Positions 29,416 to 39,152 of a DNA stretch of 64,000 bases are shown one piece after another (positions within the stretch are counted from its first letter, which is position 1; the number at the start of each line of letters is the position of its first letter). The stretch spans positions 1,860,001 through 1,924,000 of the forward strand of contig CAWATZ010000003.1 of the NCBI GenBank assembly GCA_963784995.1, given 5' to 3'. Source of the DNA: CAWATZ01 sp963784995 (GTDB lineage: Bacteria > Planctomycetota > Planctomycetia > Gemmatales > Gemmataceae). Position numbers and translations under genes: made by a program. The notes under the pieces are model-generated. The model saw only the letters and a program-made list of their open reading frames with translations. It had not been told where the DNA came from and ran no database searches.

Positions 29416-29979
29416 ATGATGCAAGCGACCATCACCGGCAAAGCCTTTGTCCTGGGCGACAACGTCGATACCGACCAGATCATCCCCGCCCAGTACCTGA
29501 CCTTCAACCCGGCCATTCCGGAAGAGTACCGAATGTTCGGCAAGTACGCCCTGAGCAGCGTTCCGCCCTCACAGATGGGCCTGCCAAAGGGGCACGTCCC
29601 GTTCCACACCGACGACGAGTTCGTGTCTCCTTATCGCATCTTGGTCGCCGGCAAGAACTTCGGCTGCGGCTCCTCCCGCGAACACGCACCGATCGCCCTG
29701 AACGCGGCCGGGATCAAGGCGGTCGTCGCTCAGTTTTATGCCCGCATCTTCTTCCGCAACTCCGTCAACGGCGGCTACCTCATCCCCTTCGAGACCCCGG
29801 ATCGGCTTTGTGAGCGGATCTGCACGGGCGACGAACTGACCCTGGACGTTCACAAGGCGGTGCTGCGCAACCTGACCACCAAGGAGGAGCACCGGCTCAA
29901 GGCGCTTGGCGACGTGGGGCCGATCATCGAGGCGGGAGGTCTGTTCGCTTATGCGAAAGAGCAGGGGATGCTGAAGTGA
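29416..29979 (+). CDS. leuD: 3-isopropylmalate dehydratase small subunit
   Basis: 187 residues. Partner of LeuC. Family motifs: GDNVDTDQIIPAQYL near residue 15, GKNFGCGSSREHAPIAL (substrate-recognition loop) near residue 75, and YARIFFRNSVNGGYLIP. It starts 19 bases after the toxin gene. Its last 56 bases overlap the antisense end of the leftward glycosyltransferase frame. Confidence 0.95.
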   Translation: MMQATITGKAFVLGDNVDTDQIIPAQYLTFNPAIPEEYRMFGKYALSSVPPSQMGLPKGHVPFHTDDEFVSPYRILVAGKNFGCGSSREHAPIALNAAGIKAVVAQFYARIFFRNSVNGGYLIPFETPDRLCERICTGDELTLDVHKAVLRNLTTKEEHRLKALGDVGPIIEAGGLFAYAKEQGMLK

Positions 29980-31499
29980 GCGTCTTTCTCCCCGCTCTCA
30001 TTGTCGGAGCGGTCAAAACCAGGGCCGCCGGCAGGAGGAAGCCCCGCTGGCTGACGCCCTGGAACCACGGCCGCCACAGCACGGCGATGCCGATGCCGGC
30101 CAGCTCCGCGACCGCTGGGGCCATGACCGTGGTGTCATACTCGTGGAAAATCCCCCGAGCCCAGCTGAACACGACAAAGTGCGTCAAAAGCCAGCCCGAC
30201 CAGAGGAACACTGCCACGCCGATGGGCTCGATGGGGGTCAGCCACCGAAAGCGAGCGACCGCAAGGACGCCGACGAGCGCCAGCGGGAACAACCAGGCGA
30301 TCTGTCCTGCCAGCTGCCTCCGGCGAATCGGCCCAGCCCTGGCGTGCCGCCGAACCCGGGCGGCATCGGCGGCAAACCGGAGCCGCCCGGGGGAAACGGA
30401 AAACCGCCCGGCGGGAATGGGGCGCCTCCCGGCGGGGGAGGGAATTGCGGCTGGCAAGCCAGGAGGACGGCCGGGCATCGGACCGGAGGGGTTGCCCGAG
30501 CCGCCCAGGACTCGGCCCAGCCCGTTGTACCCCAGGGCCAGTTCGAGGGCCGAATTGGTCTTCGACCCGCCAACGTAGGGCCGGCGATCTCTGGGCGTCA
30601 ACTCGACGACAACGGCCCACGAGAGGGACACGGCGGCCAGCAGCACGGTGGCAGCGGCCAGGTGCCCCAGCCGCAACCGCCAGCGGATGGAGGCGCACAG
30701 AAGACAGGCCAGGCAGATCGTCGGCAGCACGATGAAGGCGGCGAGCATCTTCACGTTGAAGGCCAGGCCGACCAGTACGACAGCCAGCAGCAACGACCGG
30801 AGCCGACCCGTCTCCACGGCCCGGCTCATGGCCCAGGCAGCCAGCACCAGCAGGAGGACCAAAGCGGTGTCCGGCAGGTTGTCCCGGTCCACTGCGACAC
30901 TGATGGGCGTCGTGGCCACGATCAGCCCCGCGAGCAGCCCGGCCCCCGGTCCGGCCACCCGCCGGGCCAGCAGGTAGGTCACCAGGACGGTGGCGACTCC
31001 CATCAGCGCCTGGGGGGATGAGCAAACTCCGCCCCGAGTAGCCGAACAGAGCGGCGCTGGCAACCTGAATCCAGACGGCTCCCGGCGGCTTGTCAATCGT
31101 GACGAACCCCACGGGATCAAAGGAGCCGAACGCGAAGTTCGTCCCGTTGACCAGCATGCTCCGGACGGCGGCGGCGTAGTAGGAATTGCCGTGGCCGTTC
31201 TGATCGAGGTTCCACAGGCGGAGGCCAGCCGCACAGAGGAGAACAGCGATCAGACCGACGCCTTCAAGAAGGAAACGCCTGCGCCCGATCGGTCGGCAGC
31301 GATTCAAAGCTAGAGGCGGAACGCAGCAGGGTTCCGCCACAGGCTCTTTCAATGCGCTTTCCTGTGCGAGCACCGGGAGCATCTCCTGGTTGGGGTCGGA
31401 CCGCTGAACCGAGTCAGCATCTTTCGGCCATCGCTCTACCATCTGGTAACGGGGTCGAGGTGGAAACCGCCGCGGAAAAGAAAAAAGGTTAGCGTTCAC
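29924..31499 (-). pseudogene. ArnT-like (PMT family) membrane glycosyltransferase, frameshifted and probably truncated
   Basis: Polytopic GT39/GT83-type transferase fragments. From the GTG at 31499: a cytoplasmic leader, a first helix, then NLDQNGHGNSYYAAAVRSML and FDPVGFVTIDKPPGAVW, the acidic first-loop motif of this family. One G too many in a run of six G near 31015 shifts the frame; the rest (ALMGVATVLVTYLLARR, VDRDNLPDTALVLLLVLA) is in the frame ending 29924. Around 30470-30320 the Gly/Pro-rich linker (GGAPFPPGGFPFPPGG) is in yet another frame before QLAGQIAWLFPLAL resumes. The C-terminal extracytoplasmic domain usual for this type (total about 700 aa) is missing; the frame runs into leuD. 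Confidence 0.7.
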
Positions 31500-31955
31500 G
31501 GGCCGATGGTGACGAAAGTACAGTTACACCAAAGCCGGGGCCGCGTTGCGTGGCACTGCGAGTGCTGGCGGATACCTCGGTCGATGTGACCTCAGCACCG
31601 AACACCATGACACAAAAACGCTTCGGTGGTCGGGACCGAAGCACTCTGCAGAAATGGATTTAGCCACCGATCCCGATGAGCGCAGCGGCTATGGCCGCCC
31701 CGACTCCCCCGCAGCCCACCCCGGATCACGCCCTAAAGCCAGGCAGAACGATCAAGCTCTCGTACGCCGGGGGCGGGCTGCCGTAAAGCCGAAAGAAGCG
31801 CAATGCCCCCCATCCAAGAACTTCATCGCCTGTCTTGCGCCGACATCGTCTCTTGCAGCAAATGTGACGGGAACATATCCTAGCCTTCGTGCGAATCACT
31901 GATCCCAAAAACGGGCGGAGGCTCCGTCGAAAGACGAAATCAGGGGAGGCAACTG
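31500..31955. other. Non-coding region between divergent genes
   Basis: 456 bases between the divergent starts of the broken glycosyltransferase and a WD40 gene. No repeat, RNA or gene recognised. A ribosome site (GGGGAGG) just before 31956 serves the WD40 gene. Confidence 0.45.
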
Positions 31956-34595
31956 ATGGTCCCATTTCTGCGCCGGTCGCATTTCCTTTCGCTCCTCTCC
32001 ACCATCCTGGCGTCGCTGGTTTGCCCGCCGTTGATCGCCGAGGACAACAAAGAAACTGGGCCCAAGGATCTTCATGGCGACCCGCTTCCCCAAGGAGCGC
32101 TCTCGCGGCTTGGCACGGTGCGCTTCCATCATTCGGAACCGATTCACACCGTTGCCTTTGCACCCGACGGCAAGTCGCTTCTTATTTTTTTCCATGAGTA
32201 CCCTAATAGTGGGATTCGCCTGTGGAATGTCGCCGATGGAAAGGAATTGGCCTACTTCGCCCGAAAAGACGCCAACCACCCCGAGGCCTGGTACACGCGC
32301 GACGTTCGCTTCACGCCTGATGGTAAGGGCATCGTTCTGCGCCGCGAGAACATCGTGGAGCTGGTGGATCGGCAATCGGGCAAGAGTCTGTCCGTATTGA
32401 ACGGCAAGTGCAAGTATCGCGCAATGGACTTGTCGCCAGATGGGAAAGTCGTTGCTCTGGCTTGCGAAGAAAAAGAAAAAAAGAAGACGACGATTTCTTT
32501 TTGGGAAATGGCGACAGGGGAAATGCGGCCGCCGCTGCAAATTGATTCCGATTGGTTCTTTGGCCTGCATTACAGCTCGGACGGCAAGCGCCTGCTGACG
32601 GCGTCGCGCGGCCCGAAGGATGTCGGCATCGTGCAGGCCTGGGAGATTGGCTCGGCCAAGTTGTTGCACGATGTCGCGGTAGATAGCTATTTCTACGTCG
32701 CCTTCTCTCCGGACGGGCGCATCGTGGCGTCCAAGAATGACAAGGAAGAAATCCGCGTTCTGCGGGTTGCCGATGGAGCAACTGTCTGCCGATTCAAGCC
32801 GCCGTCGAATCGGAGCTTCGCCTCTTTTGCCTTCACGCCAGACGGCAAGGCGCTGATCACCATCGCTCCCGGAACCACTCCACGCTTGTGGGATGCAGCC
32901 ACGGGCAAGGAAATCCGCACCTTTGCCGGGCCGCCGGCCAAGGCGGTGCAAATGGGGGCGTTCGCGGCCGACGGCAAACGCTTCGCCCTGATTGTCGGCG
33001 GAAGGTATCGGGAAAATGCCGTGCGGTTGTGGAACGTGGAAACCGGCGAGGAGCTCCGTCCTTACGCTGGACACGCCGACGAAGTCTCCACCGTCGCGTT
33101 TTCGCCTGACGGGAAGGTAGTGGCCTCCGGCAGCTGGGATTGCACCGTCAGAATCTGGGATCCAGGCACAGGTCGTGAATTGCGTTGCCTTCAGGGGCAC
33201 AAGGAGCGCGTCCTTGCACTGGCCTTCTCATCGGATGGGGGCACGTTAGCGTCCGCGAGCGCCGATGGCACGACGCGACTGTGGCGAGTGGCCGACGGCC
33301 GGGAACTCGCCAAGCTGGATGGACCGGGAAAGGCCGGTGCCTTCCCCGACGGCATGTTCGATCGGGAAGGCATGAAGCTGGTTTTCGCGGCCGACGGCAA
33401 GGCCCTCTACGCTGTGGACGACCGGACAGGGTATTCCTCCTGGGACATAGCCACCGGACGCAAGCTGGTGGAGCGCAAGCAATTTGGCAAAGGAAGTCGC
33501 CTGATCAGCCTCGGCGGAGATGGAACCACAGCGCCTAGCTACTGGCCCAACCATTTCCAGGAAGGCGAAACTCCGGATGCCCTGAGCTTGTGGAACGCAG
33601 CCACCGGCCACTGCGAGCGTACCTTGCCGCGGCGCTTGCCGGACAGGAATAGCCACGACATGGCCTGCGTTGCGGCCGAATTGTCACGCGATGGCCGTTT
33701 GCTCGCGAGTTCGAGCCGTCGCTACACGACTTTCAAGATCCCCCCCGAAACGCTTTATGGGTCCCCAGCACTGCGCATCTGGGAACGGCTGTCCGGCCAG
33801 GAAATCCTGAGCCTCAATTCCTTTCCCAACGCGCTGGCCTTTTCGCCCGATGGGAAATTTGTCGCCGGCAATGATAGCGGCGGTGATCCGAAAGGCTGGG
33901 ATCTTGTTTTTCTTCCCCACGTGGGCAGCGTCTATCTTTGGGCCACGACGACAGGAGAGAAACGGCAGGAATTCGCGCACCATACGGCCGAGGTGCGGTG
34001 CGTGGTGTTCGCCCCCAACGGCAAGACACTGGCTTCGGGCAGCGCCGACCACACGGTTCTCATCTGGGATTGCTCGAAGGCGTTGGCCGACGTCAAACCG
34101 CTCCCCGAACCGTCGGCGAAGCAGCTAGAGGAATGGTGGCAGTCCCTGGCCTCTAGTCAGGCCCTGGCGGCTCGGCAGGCCATGGCTCAGCTTGTCCGTT
34201 GTCCAGGGCCGGCCATCCAGTTGCTTGGCGACCACTTGAAACCAGCGACCGCTGCAGACCCAGAGCGGGTGGCGGCTCTCATCCGCGATCTTTCTGATTC
34301 AGAGTTCAAGACGCGCGAACGAGCCACGGATGAATTGGCCCAATTGGGCGAACTCGCATCGCTGACTTTGAGCAAGGCAAAGCCCGCCGATCCTGATCTG
34401 GAAACCAAGAATCGCCTGGAAGAGGTTATTAGCAGGGCAACCACCATCGGCTACCGTCGTCAGCGAGCGGTCGCTGTGCTGGAGGAGATCGCCAACCCTG
34501 CTGCCGTGCGCGTGCTGCAGTCTCTTGGCAAAGGTCTGCCCGAGTCAGGTCAAACCATTGAAGCCCTGGCAGCGTTGCGACGACTGAGTAAGTAG
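31956..34595 (+). CDS. Secreted WD40-repeat protein with C-terminal helical domain
   Basis: 879 residues. Begins with a Sec-type signal peptide (RSHFLSLLSTILASLVCPPLIA). Then comes the planctomycete lead-in DPLPQGALSRLGTVRFHH, followed by many WD40 units recognisable by AFSPDGK...LASGS and WD endings (for example ASGSWDCTVRIWD at about residue 390 and ASGSADHTVLIWD at the end), enough for two propellers. The last 180 residues are helical (LIRDLSDSEFKTRERATDELAQLG and IANPAAVRVLQSLGKG), the usual C-terminal partner of these proteins in Gemmata-type genomes. Probably an extracytoplasmic scaffold; no enzymatic residues seen. Confidence 0.85.
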   Translation: MVPFLRRSHFLSLLSTILASLVCPPLIAEDNKETGPKDLHGDPLPQGALSRLGTVRFHHSEPIHTVAFAPDGKSLLIFFHEYPNSGIRLWNVADGKELAYFARKDANHPEAWYTRDVRFTPDGKGIVLRRENIVELVDRQSGKSLSVLNGKCKYRAMDLSPDGKVVALACEEKEKKKTTISFWEMATGEMRPPLQIDSDWFFGLHYSSDGKRLLTASRGPKDVGIVQAWEIGSAKLLHDVAVDSYFYVAFSPDGRIVASKNDKEEIRVLRVADGATVCRFKPPSNRSFASFAFTPDGKALITIAPGTTPRLWDAATGKEIRTFAGPPAKAVQMGAFAADGKRFALIVGGRYRENAVRLWNVETGEELRPYAGHADEVSTVAFSPDGKVVASGSWDCTVRIWDPGTGRELRCLQGHKERVLALAFSSDGGTLASASADGTTRLWRVADGRELAKLDGPGKAGAFPDGMFDREGMKLVFAADGKALYAVDDRTGYSSWDIATGRKLVERKQFGKGSRLISLGGDGTTAPSYWPNHFQEGETPDALSLWNAATGHCERTLPRRLPDRNSHDMACVAAELSRDGRLLASSSRRYTTFKIPPETLYGSPALRIWERLSGQEILSLNSFPNALAFSPDGKFVAGNDSGGDPKGWDLVFLPHVGSVYLWATTTGEKRQEFAHHTAEVRCVVFAPNGKTLASGSADHTVLIWDCSKALADVKPLPEPSAKQLEEWWQSLASSQALAARQAMAQLVRCPGPAIQLLGDHLKPATAADPERVAALIRDLSDSEFKTRERATDELAQLGELASLTLSKAKPADPDLETKNRLEEVISRATTIGYRRQRAVAVLEEIANPAAVRVLQSLGKGLPESGQTIEALAALRRLSK

Positions 34596-34826
34596 GTCGG
34601 GTGGCTTAACGCGCTCATTTTGTGGCCACCATCTGCTGAATTCAGATAATCCTACCTGCTCCGGTCCGACACACCTCGGGCGATTTGACCGGCCCACGCA
34701 CCGCCCATCGTGGTGGCGCGCGGTCTAACTCACTCCACTGGCCCGCTCCGCCTCTGAGCAGGCAGGGGAAGAGCGCAGCCATGCCGCCTCTGCTCCAGCC
34801 TCCTTCCGAAGCATGTCAACGGAGAA

Positions 34827-35945
34827 CTAAAAAGTGAGATTGCTTTCACGCGCAGTGACGGTCCAATTCACATAGTTGAACCCGTCATACGTCAGGCAGT
34901 TGTTCTTCCTCTCAACCGTGACATTGGCCGCTTCAGTGCTGCGACGGCGGAGCGCCATCTTCTTGGCTTGGTCCAGGGCGTCCCACCAAGTGGGAAACAC
35001 GTAGATGTTCTCGGAGTACTCGAATGCGTGCCGGACGATGGCATCGCCCATGTCGGCGTCGGGAAGCTTGTGGAGCGACTTCACCAGCCGTTCCGAACAC
35101 TGGCAGTCGCCCAGCCACGAGAAGACGACCGCGCCGCCAGCGTCCATCGCTATGATCGAAAAGGTGACATGATCCGGCAGCTTGTTGTCGAGCAGCCGCT
35201 GCAGTGCGTTGCCTTCAAAGTCGTACACTGGGAAGTTGCCGGAGCAGCAGAGTACATCCGGGGCTTCCTTGAAGCGGACCACATAGGAGCGAACCGCCGA
35301 GTAGTCCTTGGCGAGCAGGGCCTTGTCGTAACTGACCTTGATCGTCTCCGCGTCGCTGCGGCCCTGGTCAAATCCGCCCTGCATCACGTCCACGAACCGC
35401 TGGAGCGCGACCTGTACCTCGAACGGCTGGCCGGCGTCCGCGGTTCGCAGGTGCGAGAAGAGATTGGCCGCCGCCCGCTTGGTAAAGACCTCCTTACAGA
35501 AGTGGCGGTAGGCAAGCAGGAAGGCGTGTTCGGGACACGCGACGAACGGCTTCTTCTCGATCGGAGCGAAAGTCTGGTCGTCGTGGAAGCCGCACATGCC
35601 CGTGAACGTGGAGGCATTCTCCACGCCGACTGGCTTCGGAGCGAGCAGCCCGTTGTGCTTCGATAGGTCGCCGACGTTGTTCTCCCGGATGCCGTAGACC
35701 TTCCCCTTCACGGCGATCCTGCTCAGGCCGCCGTTCTGCTGGACGCTGTGTGCCTTGATGATACCACTGTTGCAGGTCGAGGGGTCTGGGTGTAGGCAGA
35801 CCTTCTGTGCGTAGGCTGCCTGGGTAGTCTCGATGACCTCTTGCATCGTTCTCCGAGGCGCCGATTCACGGTTCAGGTGGCCCTTCTTGAACTTCTTGCC
35901 TGAACCGCACCAGCACAGATCGTTTCTACCCAGCCTCGGTGCCAT
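34827..35945 (-). CDS. SEC-C metal-binding motif protein of unknown function
   Basis: 372 residues from the ATG at 35945, which has a strong AGGAGGT site. The N-terminus is a SEC-C zinc motif (GRNDLCWCGSGKKFKKGH, C-x-C...H). The next 130 residues contain spaced Cys and His (CLHPDPSTCNSG, IKAHSVQQNGGL, GMCGFHDDQTFAPIE), which look like a degenerate HNH/treble-clef zinc site, though I cannot confirm nuclease activity. The rest is not recognised. It stands alone, leftward, between non-coding stretches. Confidence 0.65.
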   Translation of the reverse strand: MAPRLGRNDLCWCGSGKKFKKGHLNRESAPRRTMQEVIETTQAAYAQKVCLHPDPSTCNSGIIKAHSVQQNGGLSRIAVKGKVYGIRENNVGDLSKHNGLLAPKPVGVENASTFTGMCGFHDDQTFAPIEKKPFVACPEHAFLLAYRHFCKEVFTKRAAANLFSHLRTADAGQPFEVQVALQRFVDVMQGGFDQGRSDAETIKVSYDKALLAKDYSAVRSYVVRFKEAPDVLCCSGNFPVYDFEGNALQRLLDNKLPDHVTFSIIAMDAGGAVVFSWLGDCQCSERLVKSLHKLPDADMGDAIVRHAFEYSENIYVFPTWWDALDQAKKMALRRRSTEAANVTVERKNNCLTYDGFNYVNWTVTARESNLTF

Positions 35946-36507
35946 TCTTACCTCCTGACTGCCTCTTTGGAAAAGAGGGGCTTCGCAACGGGATGGGTCG
36001 GCTAATTCCATTCGATTCCAGGATAGATCCCGGGCAAGAACGGCCCTCCTCATCCGCTGCTGCTGTCTGGGCGTTCGGTTCCACCGTTCCCTGAATGGGC
36101 CCCAGGCAACGCTGTCCTGGGCAGGTCAAGGCGCACTTGGCCGGCCCATCCTGGAAACGGGGAACCCAACCCTCAGCCCGCCAACACCAGCAGGTTCGTC
36201 GGGCCGACGGTGTGTGTCTCGACTCGGCGCTGCAGTGGTGGCTCAGACTCCTTCGAGTCTTCCCCGTACGTGACCGATGTGTCGAACGCCTCCGAAGTCC
36301 TGGTCTGTCCAGCATTTTCCGAGCAGTGAAGATCAGCCAGCTACCTGCTCATCGATCGGATCGCCCCCGGGGCTCATGGCAGGCTTGTCGTTGCATCGTT
36401 GCATCGTTGCACGGCAATGCAGGCAATGCGGTGCAATGCCGGTTGGCCGGGCCGGGTGCAACCATGCAACGAGGCAACGGGGAGTAACGGTTGCCGCACC
36501 GCTGCTC
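35946..36507. other. Non-coding region with short tandem words
   Basis: About 560 bases with no convincing gene. Around 36390-36480 there is a cluster of related short words (GCATCGTT repeated, then several GCAATGC and GCAAC units), which could be a degenerate repeat. Confidence 0.4.
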
Positions 36508-39048
36508 TCAGGGAGTCATGGCTTGAGTCGCCATGATGGCGGCGGTCCGGACGTCCGGGTACAATTCCGCCTTGGGGGAGGTGAAAGGACGAACCTTCGC
36601 AAGATTCTCCTCGGAGTAGGCCGCCGGACCGAGTTGCGCCAGAGCCAGGAACAAAAACTTGCGGTGGTTGGCAGCAACTGCTCCCCTCTCGCCGGCCACC
36701 TCAGCCAGCGCCCGGAAAATTCCCGGGACGGTGGGCTTGCCGGTCGCCTTGATTGACTGCAACAGGACGTCGGGTGGGGCTTGCCGGCCGGGGTGATTGG
36801 CCGGATGGAGATTCTGCACCAGGATTGGCGTGATCGCCTCGACCACTTCCGGGCTGGTCGGAGCGATGGCCGCGAGGAGCAAGGCACTTTCCACCTGCTT
36901 CGGCGGCGGGCCCTGGGACAAGCGGGCCATGAGCAGCGCAACTGTTTCCCGGGCCTCTGGTCCGAAGGCTCTCAGGGCGGGGACACTGGCCTCGTGCAAC
37001 CGCGCATCCGTCCCGTTGAAGGCGTTCAGGACGTTGGGCAGGGTGCCCCTGGCCTTGGTGCCCAGCTGCGCCACGCCGAGCAGACCGAGCCGGACGGCTT
37101 CGCTCTGCTGTTTCATCTCCAACAAGGTATGGATCTCGGGCAGATCCTTCTCGGTCGCTGCCTTCATCCGCTGGGCCAGGATCAACTGGGCTTGCTTCTG
37201 CACGTTGGGGTCGGAGTCGCGGAAGGCCAGCTCGGCAAGGAGCGGGAACGGCAGTGCTTCGCGCCCAATCTTGTTCAGAGCGGCGAGGCTGGCCAACCGG
37301 ACCGCACTTGATGGATTCGTCAGACCCCGAGTCCGGTACAGCTCTGTCAGAGAGCCATCAGCACCGGCGATCCGTGCCAAAGCATCCAGGACCGCGAGCA
37401 GGACGGTCGGTCTGTCGCTCCGTGCAAAGAGTTTGGTCATGGGCGTGATGGCCCCTCGGGCACGGCTCCCCTGAGACGACAGGGCCCTGAGGGCAAACAA
37501 CTGCACTTCGTCGGAGGGATCTTCCAGAAGGGAAACCAACGCAGGAAGGTACGCCGTCCCCAGAGGGCCGACCTTCCGCAGAGCGCTGAGGATCAACGGA
37601 CGGGCGCCATCGGAACTGTTGCGCAGCGCCGTCAACAACCGAGGAATCACCCGGCGAACCCCAGGGCCCATCCGGGGAATGTCGCTGATGGCCCCAGACA
37701 GGCGTTTCTCGTCGTTGGTTTCCGCGGCGCGGGCCAGGTCTTCCGGTGTCGCGGGCGTAAACAGGAGGTAGGTCCCTCCCGAGTCGTTGGCAAGCTGGCG
37801 AAGCAACCGCACGGCCTCGATCAGCTCCAGAGGGGTGGGCGGCGGCAAGAACCCTTGCCTGGGCTGCGGTAGTCCGGAGGCTGGCTGAAGAACGGTCGAT
37901 ACGAACATGATGGTATGAATGACCGTGGCTGGCTTGCCGGTGTTGAGTGCGGCAACGACTACAGGGACGTTGCTGGGAATCAAGCCATCGGTCATGAAAA
38001 AGATGACGTCCGGCCGGGGGTCGAGCTGCAAGGCTCGAACGAAAGCCATCTGAGGCTCAGTCCCGCCCCCGGCTCCTCGCGTTTTGATCCAGGGTGACAC
38101 CCTGGCCACGTTTTCGCGGGTGCCTTTGAGCCAACCTTTGAAAGGCATCGGCTCAACAGTCGAATTGAAGAACATCACGCAGAACTGGCTCTCCGGGTTC
38201 AGGCTGCTCAGCGTACTGAGCAACTCCCGTTTTACGTACTCGAGAGCTTCCCCGGCCATGCTGCCGGAGTTGTCCGCGATGATACAGAACCGCTGTCCCC
38301 TGGCGGTGCTGTTCAAAAAGGTGATCTCGGTCGGCCCGCCGGTCGGCTTTGGAGGGCTGACCGGCTTCGGCACGTCCTGTGCCGGCCGAGGGGATAGATT
38401 ACTTGGGATGACCGGCTTCGGGGCCTCCTGGGCTGGCCGGATGGGCAGATCGCCGGGGAATGCTGGCTTCGGGGTCTCCTGGGCTGGCCGGATGGGTAGA
38501 TCGATGGGGATGACTGGCTTCGGCACTTCCCGCACTGGGGTCGTGGGTAATTCGATGGCCTGAACAGGTCTCGTTTGCTGGTGCTGATCAGGGGGTAACG
38601 CGCCAACCCGAACCGAAACTTCCTCACCGGATTCTTCTCCTGTCCACGGCGGGTCGTCTCGCGGTTGGGGAACCGGTGCCGTTTCCGCTATCTGGACCGG
38701 ATCGACCTTGCTGGTGCTCGGGTTGGCATTTTTCCTGGCGAGGAACGCCAGAAGTCCGATGGAACTCAAGGTGACAAGGACCAGGCCAAATACGATTCCC
38801 CAGGCCAGGACAGGTCGCGACGTTGTCGATGCGGAGGTGCTCTCTGAGGTCGTTTTCTCAACCTTGGTCGAGCGCTGCTGAAGTGTCCGGGAGGGCTTCT
38901 GGTCTGGCGAGGTGGGGACTGCGGTGCAACGGTCGGCTGACGTGACGGTCAGAAGTCTCTGGCAGCGACGGCAGCGGATCTGTCGGCCCGCGACACGATC
39001 GGGAACCTGCGACTGGACGCCACAAAGGCAAGCGACTGGAATCGGCAT
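36508..39048 (-). CDS. Membrane-anchored von Willebrand factor A / HEAT-repeat protein
   Basis: 846 residues. N-terminal zinc-ribbon-like motif (CLCG...CRRCQRLL), then a membrane helix at about 80-104 (VLAWGIVFGLVLVTLSSIGL). A Pro-rich region with tandem 17-residue repeats (PIRPAQE-x-PKP unit) follows at roughly 165-240. The vWA domain opens with CIIADNSGSMAG (MIDAS DxSxS motif) and DVIFFMTDGLIPS. The C-terminal 370 residues are HEAT-like helices (ALRKVGPLGTAYLPALVSLLEDPSDEVQLFAL). The layout suggests an outward-facing adhesion or scaffolding protein anchored in the membrane. Ligand unknown. Confidence 0.85.
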   Translation of the reverse strand: MPIPVACLCGVQSQVPDRVAGRQIRCRRCQRLLTVTSADRCTAVPTSPDQKPSRTLQQRSTKVEKTTSESTSASTTSRPVLAWGIVFGLVLVTLSSIGLLAFLARKNANPSTSKVDPVQIAETAPVPQPRDDPPWTGEESGEEVSVRVGALPPDQHQQTRPVQAIELPTTPVREVPKPVIPIDLPIRPAQETPKPAFPGDLPIRPAQEAPKPVIPSNLSPRPAQDVPKPVSPPKPTGGPTEITFLNSTARGQRFCIIADNSGSMAGEALEYVKRELLSTLSSLNPESQFCVMFFNSTVEPMPFKGWLKGTRENVARVSPWIKTRGAGGGTEPQMAFVRALQLDPRPDVIFFMTDGLIPSNVPVVVAALNTGKPATVIHTIMFVSTVLQPASGLPQPRQGFLPPPTPLELIEAVRLLRQLANDSGGTYLLFTPATPEDLARAAETNDEKRLSGAISDIPRMGPGVRRVIPRLLTALRNSSDGARPLILSALRKVGPLGTAYLPALVSLLEDPSDEVQLFALRALSSQGSRARGAITPMTKLFARSDRPTVLLAVLDALARIAGADGSLTELYRTRGLTNPSSAVRLASLAALNKIGREALPFPLLAELAFRDSDPNVQKQAQLILAQRMKAATEKDLPEIHTLLEMKQQSEAVRLGLLGVAQLGTKARGTLPNVLNAFNGTDARLHEASVPALRAFGPEARETVALLMARLSQGPPPKQVESALLLAAIAPTSPEVVEAITPILVQNLHPANHPGRQAPPDVLLQSIKATGKPTVPGIFRALAEVAGERGAVAANHRKFLFLALAQLGPAAYSEENLAKVRPFTSPKAELYPDVRTAAIMATQAMTP

Positions 39049-39152
39049 GGGTGAAAGTCCTTGTCAGCAGAGAACCAGCACCACACTCCGGTTTTGCGTG
39101 CCAGGCTGACCCTCACGCAGACCGATGCGCGCTACCGGCCGGCCGTGGCGCC

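Noticed and set aside
30143..31021. Rightward open frame rich in Pro/Gly/Gln opposite the glycosyltransferase
   Set aside because: Low-complexity antisense translation of the Gly/Pro linker and membrane helices; no ribosome site.
36390..36480. Cluster of GCATCGTT/GCAATGC words as a repeat array or origin
   Set aside because: Units are short, irregular and not flanked by dnaA or similar genes; too weak to call.
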